64,000 nucleotides of DNA from Flavobacterium sp. TR2 (GCF_025252405.1 NZ_CP104307.1:2604001-2668000), one strand, 5' to 3'; positions 34,244 to 43,476 are shown, numbered from the stretch's first letter. The notes: generated from the sequence alone by a model not told the origin. A program made the numbers and translations.

Positions 34244-34313
34244 AAACTTTTGAAAGTTTTTAAACTTACTAACTATCTAACCTCACTTTATACTTTATGA
34301 AAGCATAAACTTT

Positions 34314-34718
34314 TTATCGTGTTGCCACGCTTGTATTTTTAGCAAAACCAGCTTTGTAAACTGAAGAAACTGCGTTTTTAGATAAAACAGAAGCATCATC
34401 AGTTATTGTGATTTCGTATTTTGCTTTTTTCATATTGTCTTCAACTTCTAAGAAATAAGTTCCTTCTGGAAACTCTTCAAGACTGAAAGTTCTTAAAATT
34501 CCATCTTTTCCTGAAGCTATTTCAGAATAAATTAGAGATCCATCTTTGTCATAAATAGCTAAGTTGGCTTTTTGTGTTTGGTTAAGACCAAAAGTGATTG
34601 TTTTGCCATTAGCTCTAATTACGTGCAGATTAAAATCTGCTGCTCCATCAATTGCATATGTGCTTATTCCTGTGAAAAGCAATGCTGCTACTAAACTCAA
34701 TCTAATAATCTTTTTCAT
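34314..34718 (-). CDS. Small secreted paralogue 3 (DUF3244-like)
   Basis: This 134-residue protein has the same plan as paralogue 2: signal peptide ending TYAID, LHVIRANGKTITFGLN, LAIYDKDGSLIYSEIASGKD, LRTFSLEEFPEGTYFLEVE and end SVATR. It differs mainly in the last third. Upstream are the shared -7-like box (34759-34766) and the motif (34813-34849), in the same spacing as in copies 2 and 4. Confidence 0.65.
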   Translation of the reverse strand: MKKIIRLSLVAALLFTGISTYAIDGAADFNLHVIRANGKTITFGLNQTQKANLAIYDKDGSLIYSEIASGKDGILRTFSLEEFPEGTYFLEVEDNMKKAKYEITITDDASVLSKNAVSSVYKAGFAKNTSVATR

Positions 34719-34758
34719 GGTATTTAGTTTTTAAATTAATAGTTCTAATTCTCTGATG

Positions 34759-34849
34759 CTAAATTACTTCAGTTGTAAGTAAAAAATCAATACTATATTC
34801 TCCAATTTATATGCTATATTCTCATTTACGAAACCGTTATAGGTTAAAA
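34759..34849 (-). promoter_or_regulatory. Upstream region of paralogue 3: -7-like box and shared motif
   Basis: TAATTTAG (minus strand, 34759-34766) and the shared block ending AGGTTAAAA (34813-34849) match copies 2 and 4. The motif starts 112 bases from the ATG in all three genes when counted to the ACG of ACGAAACC. Confidence 0.55.
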
Positions 34850-35016
34850 TTTGAATTATATTTATCGTTTTTGCCAATTCGATTATTATTTTTTAACGTT
34901 TTTCGTGATTTTTAATTTACAATGAGATAACGATTTGTTTTAAAAATGTAAGAATTATAAAGATGCTAAGGTTCCAAGATGCTGAGATTCTAAGTTTTTA
35001 TTTGGATTGTGTATTG

Positions 35017-35240
35017 TAACGCAAAGTTCACAAAGGTTTTTTGAGTAAATTTTATTGAATAAAAAAGTTCGCAAAGGTTTATCTAGATATAGTTTTGCGA
35101 ACTTTACATTTATATGCATCACTTTAGATAAAAACTTTGTGAACATTGCGTAACCTCTAAGCCTTTGCGTTAAAAAAAAATCTGAATTTAACTGCGAAGC
35201 TTTGTCTAAAATAAACTTTGCGAACTATGCGGTAAAAAAT
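35017..35240. repeat. GCAAAGTTCGCAAAG-family repeat cluster
   Basis: Short direct and inverted copies of GCAAAGTTC, TTTGCGAACTTT and CTTTGCG words fill this stretch between paralogues 3 and 4. No gene is seen. Related elements are at 18106 and 34054. Confidence 0.6.
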
Positions 35241-35282
35241 CTTCGCATTAAAAAACTTCCATGGTTAAGGAAAGTAAAGAGC

Positions 35283-35320
35283 AAAAAAAAACAGCTCAGT
35301 AACCACAAAGAGCTGTTTTT
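35283..35320 (-). terminator. Terminator of paralogue 4 unit
   Basis: AAACAGCTC pairs with GAGCTGTTT around AGTAACCACAAA, followed by a T-run. It is a near-identical copy of the 34205 terminator. It lies about 110 bases past the paralogue 4 stop. Confidence 0.78.
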
Positions 35321-35432
35321 AAAACTTTTGAAAGTTTTTAACTTACTAACTATCTAACCTCACTTTTTATACTGTATTAGAGTATAAAGTTTTAAGTGCC
35401 GTGAAGAATTGCACTTAACTTTAATATTTTTC

Positions 35433-35798
35433 TTAGTTAATAGAAACTGTTCCTTTTGAAGACAAAACAGAACTATTATTGTTAACAGTAATATCGTATT
35501 TTACTTTTTTGAAGCTATCAGCAACTTCTAAAATGTATTTTCCTTGAGGAAATTCTTCTAAACTGAAAGTTCTTAAGATTCCTGTTTTACCAGAAGCATT
35601 CTCAGTATAGATTAAATTACCATTTGTATCATATATACTAATTACTGCTTTTTGTAATTGATTAATTCCAAAAGCAATTACCTTGCCATTTCCTTTTAAT
35701 ACGTGAAGATTTAACGCTTCATTTCCATCAATTGCATAAGTGCTCATTCCTGTTAGCAGTACTGCGCACACTAAACTTAATTTCATAATCTTTTTCAT
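35433..35798 (-). CDS. Small secreted paralogue 4 (DUF3244-like)
   Basis: This 121-residue protein starts at 35798 (MKKIMKLSLVCAVLLTG). A longer frame adds ten residues with no signal function, and the start chosen keeps the 112-base distance to the upstream motif seen in the other copies. It contains LHVLKGNGKVIAFGINQ, ISIYDTNGNLIYTENASGKT, LRTFSLEEFPQGKYILEVAD and ends SSKGTVSIN. It is the shortest copy and its -7 box (TAATTTTG) is a perfect consensus. Confidence 0.65.
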   Translation of the reverse strand: MKKIMKLSLVCAVLLTGMSTYAIDGNEALNLHVLKGNGKVIAFGINQLQKAVISIYDTNGNLIYTENASGKTGILRTFSLEEFPQGKYILEVADSFKKVKYDITVNNNSSVLSSKGTVSIN

Positions 35799-35838
35799 AT
35801 TCTGTAGTATTAAATTTTTTTCGTTCATTTCTCTGAGG

Positions 35839-35929
35839 CAAAATTATAATGGCATCTGTGTTATTTTAACATCTGTATTTTCCAATTTATATGCTATATT
35901 CTCATTTACGAAACCGTTATATGTTAAAA
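35839..35929 (-). promoter_or_regulatory. Promoter of paralogue 4 with shared motif
   Basis: TAATTTTG (minus strand, 35839-35846) is a perfect TAnnTTTG box. About 70 bases further upstream is the shared motif (35893-35929), differing from the others by AGGTT to ATGTT. This is the best-defined promoter of the paralogue family. Confidence 0.6.
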
Positions 35930-36164
35930 TTTGGCTTTAATGTTGTGTTTTTGTTAATTTGATTGTTTTTCTTCAAATTTTTTTAAAAACTATATATATC
36001 TTAAATTTTCCATCTTTCTTACAATTTTTAGCATATTGACATAAAAAGAAGGTTTAAATGGGATAAATAGAAAAAAAACAGGAAAAAAAAATAAGACCCT
36101 AAAAAAAAGCCAATTTTGATATAAATTTTTCAGTATTTTGAGTGTTGTTTTAATGTAAAATTCG

Positions 36165-36224
36165 CATTTACGAAACCGTTATAGGTTAAAATTTAAATTA
36201 TTTTAGGTGATTTTGTTAAATTTG
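36165..36224 (+). promoter_or_regulatory. Promoter of the AraC gene with the same motif
   Basis: The motif CATTTACGAAACCGTTATAG (with GGTTAAAA after it, 36165-36191) is followed by TAAATTTG (36217-36224), a -7 box 25 bases before the ATG. Here the motif reads in the opposite orientation relative to transcription compared with the paralogue genes. That suggests autoregulation by the encoded regulator. Confidence 0.55.
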
Positions 36225-36248
36225 CTATTATTTTTTAAAGAAATTATC

Positions 36249-37121
36249 ATGAAGACAATTGCCCCTGCTCTTGAAGTGATAACTAACTCATATGGAAGTT
36301 CTTTTACCTACACTAAACACGCCGAAAAGACCAATAGCAAAGCTCATTTATGGCACTATCATCCAGAAATTGAGTTGGTTTATATAAATGGTGGGGCTGG
36401 AAAAAGACAAATAGGAAGCCATGTTTCTTATTATACCAATGGTAGTTTGCTTTTAATAGGAGCTAATTTGCCGCATTGCGGTTTTACAAACGAACAGACA
36501 GGGAATACAACGGAAACCGTTATCCATATTAAGCCTGAATTTTTAGGAAGCGATTTTTTTGTCGCTCCCGAAATGAAAAAAGTGCAGAATATTTTGAAGC
36601 AGGCTAAAGGCGGAATTGCTTTTGGCGGAGAAACGAAAAAACGCATCGGAAAGAAAATCGAAATGATGGAAAATGAACCGCCGTTTCAGAGACTAATGAC
36701 GCTTTTGAGTGTTTTAGACGAATTAGAATCGGCTGATGAATATACCATTTTAAACGCAGACGGATTTTCGATGGAACTTCAGACTCAAGATAATGACCGC
36801 ATGAATGTGGTTTTCAATTTTGTGAAAGATCATTTTCAGGAATCTATTTCAATAGATGAGGTTTCAAGTCTGGTAAGTATGACAACTCCATCTTTCTGCC
36901 GTTATTTTAAGAAAATTTCAAACAAAACATTTACAGAGTTTGTAAACGAATATCGTTTAGTGCACGCATCTAAACTTTTGGCAGAACAGCCTATGAGTAT
37001 TAATGAAGTTTGCTACGAAAGCGGTTTCAATAATTTCAGCCACTTTAGTAAATCGTTTAAACAATATACAGGTAAAAGCGCTTCGCAATACCGTCATGAA
37101 CATAAGATTATAATTAGTTAG
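36249..37121 (+). CDS. AraC-family transcriptional regulator, likely regulator of the secreted paralogues
   Basis: With the start at 36249 (MKTIAPALEVITNSYGSSF) this is a 290-residue protein. The N-terminal cupin sensor domain (about 20-150; WHYHPEIELVYINGG, YYTNGSLLLIGANLPH) could bind a sugar or small molecule. The C-terminal AraC HTH (about 190-285) has IDEVSSLVSMTTPSFCRYFK and SINEVCYESGFNNFSHFSKSF with ASQYRHEH. The longer frame starts in the promoter. It stands next to the secreted paralogues and shares their upstream motif. The inducer is not visible. Confidence 0.9.
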   Translation: MKTIAPALEVITNSYGSSFTYTKHAEKTNSKAHLWHYHPEIELVYINGGAGKRQIGSHVSYYTNGSLLLIGANLPHCGFTNEQTGNTTETVIHIKPEFLGSDFFVAPEMKKVQNILKQAKGGIAFGGETKKRIGKKIEMMENEPPFQRLMTLLSVLDELESADEYTILNADGFSMELQTQDNDRMNVVFNFVKDHFQESISIDEVSSLVSMTTPSFCRYFKKISNKTFTEFVNEYRLVHASKLLAEQPMSINEVCYESGFNNFSHFSKSFKQYTGKSASQYRHEHKIIIS

Positions 37122-37142
37122 TTTATAGGTTAAAAGTTTTTC

Positions 37143-37198
37143 AGCCACGAATTCACGAATTTTTTAATATAAATTCGTGAGTTCGTGGCTAATTTTTT
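37143..37198. terminator. Terminator with AGCCACGAATTCACGAA arms
   Basis: AGCCACGAATTCACGAATTT (37143-37162) pairs with AAATTCGTGAGTTCGTGGCT (to 37190), with one mismatch, and a T-run follows. It lies 22 bases past the AraC stop. Confidence 0.75.
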
Positions 37199-37282
37199 CA
37201 CCATCCAAACAGGTCGGATTTTTCATATGTTTTATTCTGAAAAAAGGTATATTTACAAACCCTAACCAGAAAAAAAATCAAA

Positions 37283-38152
37283 ATGAAGAAATTTAAAATG
37301 CTATTGTCTGCATTTTTGCTGTGTCTTGCCACCATGACATACGCCGCAAAAGTAGACACACTTCAAGTTGCCAGTACCGCAATGGGTAAAACCTATAAAG
37401 CAGCGGTAGTTTTGCCAAATTCGTATACTAAAAGTAAAACCGCTTTTCCGGTTATGTACCTGCTGCATGGCGCGTACGGACATTTTAGCGACTGGCTAAA
37501 AAATACGCCAAACAAAAAACTGGTTCATAACCTGGCAGATCAGTATAACATGATTATCGTAATGCCAGAAGGCGAGACGTTTAGTTTTTATATTGATAGT
37601 CCTGTAAATAAAGAAAGCCAGTTTGAGACTTTTATAACTCAGGAAGTCATCCAGAAAGTAGACAAAACATATAAAACCATTGCCAATAAAAGCGGAAGAG
37701 TAATAACGGGACTTTCTATGGGTGGTCATGGTGCTTTGTATTTATCGGCCAGACATCCAGAATTGTTTTGTGCGGCAGGGAGTATGAGTGGTGCGGTAGA
37801 TATGAGTACGATGCTTAATAGAGATTCGTCCGCTCAAATTGTAAAATTAATGCAGCCAGTTTTTGGAGACAAAAGCGGAAATACCGAATTGTACGAGCAA
37901 AATTCTGTTTTAAGAATGGCAGATAAAATAAAAGCAAACAAATTGCCGCTAATAATAGACTGCGGTGTTGATGATTTTTTGATTGAACCTAATAGAGAAT
38001 TGCACAGAAGATTGGTTTACAATAAAGTTGACCACGATTATATAGAACGTCCAGGAGCTCATACTTGGGATTATTGGGAAAACTCGCTTCCGTACCACGC
38101 ATTATTTTTTAATAAAATACTAGCTAAAAATCAGGGTGCTGCGAAAAAATAG
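37283..38152 (+). CDS. Alpha/beta-hydrolase esterase of the tributyrin/acetyl-esterase type
   Basis: This 289-residue exported protein has a signal peptide (MLLSAFLLCLATMTYA). The nucleophile elbow is GLSMGGHGA (about 146-154, catalytic Ser148). The oxyanion block VMYLLHGAYGHFSDW is around residue 60, the acid is likely the Asp of IIDCGVDDF, and the His is in PGAHTWDYW near the end. The pattern matches the bacterial putative-esterase (Est-D) family that removes acyl groups from carbohydrates or esters. It follows the AraC gene, so it may be part of a sugar-related response. Confidence 0.9.
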   Translation: MKKFKMLLSAFLLCLATMTYAAKVDTLQVASTAMGKTYKAAVVLPNSYTKSKTAFPVMYLLHGAYGHFSDWLKNTPNKKLVHNLADQYNMIIVMPEGETFSFYIDSPVNKESQFETFITQEVIQKVDKTYKTIANKSGRVITGLSMGGHGALYLSARHPELFCAAGSMSGAVDMSTMLNRDSSAQIVKLMQPVFGDKSGNTELYEQNSVLRMADKIKANKLPLIIDCGVDDFLIEPNRELHRRLVYNKVDHDYIERPGAHTWDYWENSLPYHALFFNKILAKNQGAAKK

Positions 38153-38242
38153 GAACATTTTTATTTCAAAATAAGCCAAATCTCTTTTTTTGGTTTAATT
38201 TTTGGAATACCTTTATAGTATAATCCTTAAAAAAAAATAATT

Positions 38243-38761
38243 ATGAAAAAGATACTTACCTTATTTGCAGTTATCGGTTTAATTGCATTTTCTAGCTGTG
38301 AAGGACCAGAAGGGCCTCCGGGAAGAGATGGTTTGACTGGAGAAGCATTCGAAATTTTAAACACAAATTTTTCATATAATGTTGACAACGGTTATTTCAT
38401 CTCTGGATCTTTTAGAAATAGAATTGGAGATGATTTGTTTGATGATGAAACGGTTTTAATTTATAGATTAAAAGGAACAATAAATCCGCAAACTCCTATT
38501 TGGCAATTAATTCCAACTACGCTCTATTTTAATAATGGAGATGAAATAACATACGATTATGATTTCAGTAAAAAAGATTTTCAAATTTATGTAGGAGCAA
38601 ATTACAATCTTGCGGAAACTCCTAGTTATATAAATAACCAATCTTTTCGTATTGTTATAATTCCTTCTGCCTTAGCTTCGACAGTTAATAAAAATAGTCT
38701 TAATGATGTAATGAAAGCCGCTAAATTAAGTGAGAGTCAAGTCCAAAAAATTAAGTTGTAA
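38243..38761 (+). CDS. Lipoprotein with a short collagen-like GPP segment
   Basis: In this 172-residue protein the signal and lipobox (LIAFSSC, Cys about 19) are followed by GPEGPPGRDGLTGEA, three to four Gly-x-y triplets. The remainder is a beta-rich domain of unknown family (FSYNVDNGYFISGSFRN, LIYRLKGTINPQTPIW) ending in a helical KAAKLSESQVQKIKL. Single short collagen-like segments are common in Flavobacterium lipoproteins and need not form a triple helix. No partner gene is apparent. Confidence 0.65.
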   Translation: MKKILTLFAVIGLIAFSSCEGPEGPPGRDGLTGEAFEILNTNFSYNVDNGYFISGSFRNRIGDDLFDDETVLIYRLKGTINPQTPIWQLIPTTLYFNNGDEITYDYDFSKKDFQIYVGANYNLAETPSYINNQSFRIVIIPSALASTVNKNSLNDVMKAAKLSESQVQKIKL

Positions 38762-38780
38762 TGTTTTTGAGAACTTCATA

Positions 38781-38814
38781 AAAAAAAGGAAATCGTAAGA
38801 TTCCCTTTTTTTTT
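38781..38814. terminator. Bidirectional terminator between lipoprotein and T9SS genes
   Basis: AAAGGAA and TTCCCTTT-type arms enclose ATCGTAAGA, with an A-run on the left and a T-run on the right. It lies between converging genes. A closely similar stem is at 40783. Confidence 0.75.
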
Positions 38815-38834
38815 GGATGAATGTAAAAAGATTT

Positions 38835-40679
38835 TTAGTTTTTTAAAAATGTTACTTGAGTGCTTCTGCGATCTCCAGTATTGATATTTATAAAATAAAC
38901 TCCCGGCGGTAAGGTGGAAATGTCCATACTTATTTTGGTTGGACTTATTATTGAATAATTATTAGAATTGACAATTATTCCATTAGTATTGGCTATGGTT
39001 ATTGATTTTGAAGCTATTTTGATAAAAATGTCGCCTCTGCTATTTTCAATATAAATAATAGAAGTGGCTGGATTTGGGTAAACAACAATCGATGGAATTG
39101 TGTTTTCAGAACTAATAGATTTTAAATTTGTTTCATTACTATAACTTATCAATGTTCCTGAAATCCAACTTTTGTCATAAATTTCATAATTAGCTTTTAC
39201 AATTCTTCGATAATTGTAATCATTTTGAAATTTGTATTGGGCTCCTTGTCGTCCTGTATTTATTACTTGAAGAACTTGATTGGGAAGGTAATCTTTTGAT
39301 GTTGCTCCAGGTATATTAATCCATGTCGAAGAAGATCTGTCTATGCTCTGTACTTGCCATTGAAATGTTGTTGATTTAATGGTAAAGTTTGTCCCATTTA
39401 TGCCAGAGTTATCAATAATTGGTGTTGTGCCATTAATTATTGATGGTTTTTCAAAATCCGATTCAGAATTAATCTTTAAAACTTGATCACAGCAAATAGT
39501 ATTATTAAAACGCAACCTTCTAACGATAATTTTAAATTCATTACTTACTCTTGAAATGTTTTTATAAATTGCTATTCTTCTTACTGTGTAATATGTATCT
39601 TCAAAATTTGAAAGTTGCGATGGATCTGAAAAATCAATTGATTCGCTATTTGCATTAGGAATAGTAATCCATGGATTGCTATTGTATTTGATGTCTTTAT
39701 ATTCCCATTTATAGCTATCTACATCTTTAATGTCATCACCTCTTTGATTTGTATGATTTGGATCGCTTAAAATATTCAAATTTACTTTAGAAACGGGACC
39801 GTTTATATTTAGAGTTTTGAGGCTAGATAACTCGTAATACCCTTCTTGGTTAGGAACAGAACCATCAGTTGAGGAAATATTGTTGGTTAATATTGGAGAT
39901 TGAACTACAGTAACAGTGATGGTGTTGCTTTTGTTAGGATACTCATTTCTATAAACATATCCTAAACTTCTTGTTACTGTAAAGTTTTCAGGAGATGTTA
40001 TATAATCTATGTCTAGGGTTTTGTTAGCAAAATCTGCCTTTGTGTTTAAGCTGCTGTTGCCTTTTGTTTCCCATTTAGTATTAATGCCATAAGGTTCTTT
40101 TTCGTAAGGATTTAAAAATTGAGAACCAGTTATGAGTTGTGGCTTGTCTCCTAATCTAACAGTTTGATTACAGCATAATGTATTGTTTATCTTTGTTGGA
40201 TTTGGTGCGTCAGCAGGAGGGTTTAGAGTGGTTCCTGTTGTCATTGTTGCATTTTTAATTACAGCTAAATTCGAACTTCTATAAGCTGTTCCAGCAGTTG
40301 TTTTGTATTCGGCAAATATAAACCCACCAGACGTTAGAAAATCAGTCCAGTATAAATTTATTACCATGCTTCGAGTTGCAGTTTTTCCACCACCAAAATA
40401 CAAATTACCACCATTTCCGCCAGCTGCAACATTGGCATTTGCAATGTTTAAATTGGAGTAGTAAACAGTTATTGTTCCTTGATCATTGACAGCGACATTA
40501 CTTGGGATTTCAACTTTAATATTTAATGAAATAGTTGAATTTGGGACAGAGGCTAGATTAATTGGCCCAGCATTTACGTTAGTATTATTTACCGCTGTAG
40601 GCGTTAAAGTGACTTTTTGAGAAAATACTAATGTGCTTAGCATTAGCATTATAATAATTGGTAAGTAATTCTTTTTCAT
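38835..40679 (-). CDS. T9SS-exported surface protein with type A sorting domain
   Basis: This 614-residue protein has a signal peptide (LPIIIMLMLSTLVFSQ). The body is beta-rich and contains two Cys-Cys pairs (TLCCNQTVRLGDKP and TICCDQVLKINSE), each before a similar strand segment, suggesting tandem repeats. The C-terminal about 80 residues form the T9SS type A sorting domain: IPSIVVYPNPATSIIYIENS, GVYFININTGDRRS, ending TQVTFLKN. It is exported by the gliding/type IX machinery and likely surface-anchored or released. No catalytic motif is seen. Confidence 0.85.
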   Translation of the reverse strand: MKKNYLPIIIMLMLSTLVFSQKVTLTPTAVNNTNVNAGPINLASVPNSTISLNIKVEIPSNVAVNDQGTITVYYSNLNIANANVAAGGNGGNLYFGGGKTATRSMVINLYWTDFLTSGGFIFAEYKTTAGTAYRSSNLAVIKNATMTTGTTLNPPADAPNPTKINNTLCCNQTVRLGDKPQLITGSQFLNPYEKEPYGINTKWETKGNSSLNTKADFANKTLDIDYITSPENFTVTRSLGYVYRNEYPNKSNTITVTVVQSPILTNNISSTDGSVPNQEGYYELSSLKTLNINGPVSKVNLNILSDPNHTNQRGDDIKDVDSYKWEYKDIKYNSNPWITIPNANSESIDFSDPSQLSNFEDTYYTVRRIAIYKNISRVSNEFKIIVRRLRFNNTICCDQVLKINSESDFEKPSIINGTTPIIDNSGINGTNFTIKSTTFQWQVQSIDRSSSTWINIPGATSKDYLPNQVLQVINTGRQGAQYKFQNDYNYRRIVKANYEIYDKSWISGTLISYSNETNLKSISSENTIPSIVVYPNPATSIIYIENSRGDIFIKIASKSITIANTNGIIVNSNNYSIISPTKISMDISTLPPGVYFININTGDRRSTQVTFLKN

Positions 40680-40782
40680 AAAAATTTAAATTAAAAGTCT
40701 AAGATAATTATTTGTAGGTAATTTCTCTAATTTTTAATGTTAAATTATAGGAAAAGTAATGAGTTATACAGATGTTTGTAGT

Positions 40783-40814
40783 AAAAAAAGGAAATCGCAA
40801 GATTTCCTTTTTTA
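40783..40814 (-). terminator. terC-side terminator
   Basis: AAAGGAAATC (40787-40796) pairs perfectly with GATTTCCTTT (40801-40810) around GCAA. It lies 23 bases past the TerC gene stop. Confidence 0.85.
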
Positions 40815-40836
40815 TGAATATATGTTTTGATGCTAA

Positions 40837-41808
40837 TTATTCTTCGCTTGACGAATCATTTAAAACTTTTTCTGGGCCGAACTTAAGAGAAACCAAAATT
40901 CCTACTAGAAGAGATAAAGCAATAAATCCTAAAGAAGCCCATTCTGGAACGTGGAAGAAATCGTGCAAAAGCATTTTTAATCCAACGAAAGCTAATATTG
41001 CTACCAAGCTGTATTCTAAATAACTGAATTTTGCCAGCATATTTGCTAAGAAGAAATACATAGAACGCAATCCTAAAATAGCAAATATATTCGAACTAAA
41101 TACCAAAAACGGATCTTTGGTAATCGCAAGAATTGCAGGAACGCTATCTACAGCAAATAAAACATCCATTACCTCAATAACAATTAGAGCTACAAATAAT
41201 GGAGTAGCGGCTTTTTTTGCTGTTTTGGTTGAAATGAAAAATCGCTCTCCGTCCGTTTCAGATGTTATAGGCATAACTTTACCCAAAGCTTTATAGATAA
41301 AAGAATCTTTTGGGTGAAAATCTTCTTCTTCGCCAGAAAAAAGCATTTTTATAGCAGTAAATATCAAGAAAACTCCAAAAACATAAGTTGTCCAAGCAAA
41401 TTTATTAATCAGCATTACTCCGAAGAAAATCATCAATCCGCGGAAAACTATAGCGCCCAAGATTCCCCAGAACAAAACACGGTGTTGGTATTTTTGCGGA
41501 ATTTTGAATGAAGCAAAAATAATGGCAATAACAAAAATGTTGTCGACACTAAGCGAGAGCTCGATCAGATACCCTGTTATAAACTTCATGGAAGCGACAG
41601 CCGGTTTTAAGTTGTCTGGATTTGCAATATAATCTGTGGTGTATAACCAATAAATTACTCCTGAAAAAAGAAAAGATAAAGTAACCCAAACCAAAGTCCA
41701 TTTGCTGGCTTCTTTTGTACTAATAATATGTGGCGTTTTGTTGAAGACACCTAAGTCTAAAGCAAGAATAAAAACTACAGCAAGTAAAAAGAGTGACCAG
41801 ACTATCAT
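40837..41808 (-). CDS. TerC-family integral membrane protein
   Basis: This 323-residue protein has about nine TM helices. Family features are present: TGYLIELSLSVDNIFVIAIIF with the DN pair in TM, IFVIAIIFASFKIP, VFGVFLIFTAIKMLF, and MDVLFAVDSVPAILAI with the second Asp. TerC relatives are linked to tellurite resistance, to metal ion (Mn2+) export during protein secretion and to membrane stress. No ter-operon partner is nearby, so general metal homeostasis is more likely than tellurite. Confidence 0.9.
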   Translation of the reverse strand: MIVWSLFLLAVVFILALDLGVFNKTPHIISTKEASKWTLVWVTLSFLFSGVIYWLYTTDYIANPDNLKPAVASMKFITGYLIELSLSVDNIFVIAIIFASFKIPQKYQHRVLFWGILGAIVFRGLMIFFGVMLINKFAWTTYVFGVFLIFTAIKMLFSGEEEDFHPKDSFIYKALGKVMPITSETDGERFFISTKTAKKAATPLFVALIVIEVMDVLFAVDSVPAILAITKDPFLVFSSNIFAILGLRSMYFFLANMLAKFSYLEYSLVAILAFVGLKMLLHDFFHVPEWASLGFIALSLLVGILVSLKFGPEKVLNDSSSEE

Positions 41809-42020
41809 AATGATTTTTTTTAATGATTTACAAAGATAAGTTTTGAATTCTAACTTAAAAATTAAATTTATCAGAAACTTACTTTTAAAATGAAGTAATT
41901 TTTGTTAGCACAAGAGTCAGATGTGAAATGTAAAAAGGGGTTCCGGACTCCGTTTGAACTGACACAAGGAAAATTTGAGATAAAGGTTGTCACATTGAGC
42001 GAAGTCGAAATGCTTTTGAT

Positions 42021-42056
42021 AAAAAAAAAGTGCCATCAAACAAATGATGGCACTTT
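42021..42056 (-). terminator. glnA terminator
   Basis: AAAGTGCCATCA (42027-42038) pairs with TGATGGCACTTT (42045-42056); on the minus strand a U-run follows. It lies 24 bases past the GSII stop. Confidence 0.88.
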
Positions 42057-42079
42057 CAAGATGTATGGTAAGCTTCGAA

Positions 42080-43096
42080 TTATAGCGCTGAGTTAACAGT
42101 TTTGATAATTCTAGCAGCAATTTTGTAAGGGTCTCCGTTTGAAGCTGGTCTTCTGTCTTCTAACCAACCTTTCCATCCTTTTTGAACAGTCATTAAAGGG
42201 ATTCTGATAGAACATCCTCTGTCTGATACTCCGTAAGAGAAATCGTTGATAGAAGCAGTTTCGTGTTTACCAGTTAAACGCTGATCGTTGTAAGCTCCGT
42301 AAACCGCGATGTGCTCTTTTGTAACAGGGCGGAAAGCCTCGCAGATTTTCTCGTAAGTTTCTTGAGAACCGCACGTTCTAAGAACTGTGTTAGAGAAGTT
42401 CGCGTGCATTCCAGAACCATTCCAGTCTGTGTCTCCTAGAGGTTTTGGGTGATATTCGATATAGTAACCATATTTCTCAGTCAAACGGTCTAATAGGTAA
42501 CGAGCAACCCAGATTTCGTCTCCAGCTTTTTTAGCTCCTTTAGCGAATAATTGGAATTCCCATTGTCCGCAAGCAACCTCTTGGTTGATTCCTTCAAAGT
42601 TGATACCTGCAGCAATACATAAGTCAGCGTGCTCTTCAACTAATTTTCTACCGTGTGTGTTTTTTCCACCTACAGAACAGTAGTACATCCCTTGTGGAGC
42701 AGGGTATCCTCCAACTGGGAAACCAAGTGGAAGTTGAGTTTTAGTATCCATGATGAAATACTCTTGTTCGAATCCAAACCAAAAATCATCATTATCATCA
42801 TCAATTGTAGCTCTACCGTTAGAAGGGTGTGGTGTTCCGTCAGCATACATAACTTCGCACATTACTAACCATCCGTTGATACGAGTTGGATCTGGATAGA
42901 TTGCAACAGGAACTAATAAACAGTCAGAAGATCCACCTTCAGCTTGTCTTGTTGATGAACCATCAAATGACCAATTTCCAAGTTCTTCTAATGTCCCTTT
43001 GAAGTTTTCGTGCTCTTCAACTTTAGTTTTACTTCTAAGATTTTGAGTTGGTTCATATCCGTCTAACCAAATGTACTCTAACTTAATTTTAGCCAT
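42080..43096 (-). CDS. glnA: Glutamine synthetase type II (eukaryotic-like)
   Basis: It makes glutamine from glutamate and ammonia using ATP. The start at 43096 (MAKIKLEYIWLDGYEPTQ) gives 338 residues, the GSII length; the longer frame adds 40 unrelated residues crossing the promoter. The beta-Grasp domain runs to about 100 (NWSFDGSSTRQAEGGSSDC), and the catalytic domain has AGINFEGINQEVACGQWEFQ and GDTDWNGSGMHANFSN. GSII is uncommon in bacteria outside Bacteroidota and some actinobacteria and rhizobia. It faces a GSIII gene across a shared intergenic region. Confidence 0.9.
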   Translation of the reverse strand: MAKIKLEYIWLDGYEPTQNLRSKTKVEEHENFKGTLEELGNWSFDGSSTRQAEGGSSDCLLVPVAIYPDPTRINGWLVMCEVMYADGTPHPSNGRATIDDDNDDFWFGFEQEYFIMDTKTQLPLGFPVGGYPAPQGMYYCSVGGKNTHGRKLVEEHADLCIAAGINFEGINQEVACGQWEFQLFAKGAKKAGDEIWVARYLLDRLTEKYGYYIEYHPKPLGDTDWNGSGMHANFSNTVLRTCGSQETYEKICEAFRPVTKEHIAVYGAYNDQRLTGKHETASINDFSYGVSDRGCSIRIPLMTVQKGWKGWLEDRRPASNGDPYKIAARIIKTVNSAL

Positions 43097-43135
43097 AATA
43101 ATATAAATTAATTTTTTTGTTTTTTTTCGTTGGGT

Positions 43136-43165
43136 CAAATATAGATTTATTTTTTCAGTCCCAAA
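43136..43165 (-). promoter_or_regulatory. glnA promoter
   Basis: On the minus strand TTTG (43162-43165) is followed after 18 bases by TATATTTG (43136-43143), matching the Bacteroidetes -33/-7 pair. The spacing is slightly below the usual 19-21. The ATG is 39 bases downstream. Confidence 0.65.
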
Positions 43166-43468
43166 AATTAGGGGGCTATTTTGTTTTACGAAGTATAATT
43201 TTTTGGATAAGCGCAATTTTGATAGGGGTATATTTTAAAAAAAGCAATTTTATTAACCTTAAAAAAATAAATTCGTAATAATAACAGCTCATTTTTGAAT
43301 TTCTGAGTTAAGAAATTATGAAAAAATGTTTATTTAATCAATAATACCGTACAGTTTTGTTATATTTCTATGATTTGAATTCATTATTCTTCGAAAAAAG
43401 CATTTTATGTTGAAAAATTGTCGTTCAAAAATCTAAATTTTATATTCCAAGTAGGTACTTTATTTGTT

Positions 43469-43476
43469 TATATTTG
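43469..43476 (+). promoter_or_regulatory. Likely -7 box of the GSIII promoter
   Basis: TATATTTG fits TAnnTTTG and lies 48 bases before the GSIII ATG. No clear -33 TTG. Together with the glnA promoter it makes a divergent control region of about 430 bases. Confidence 0.55.

Noticed and set aside
41902..42120. Short frames downstream of the TerC gene
   Set aside because: They cover a repeat fragment and the glnA terminator. No protein-like signal.
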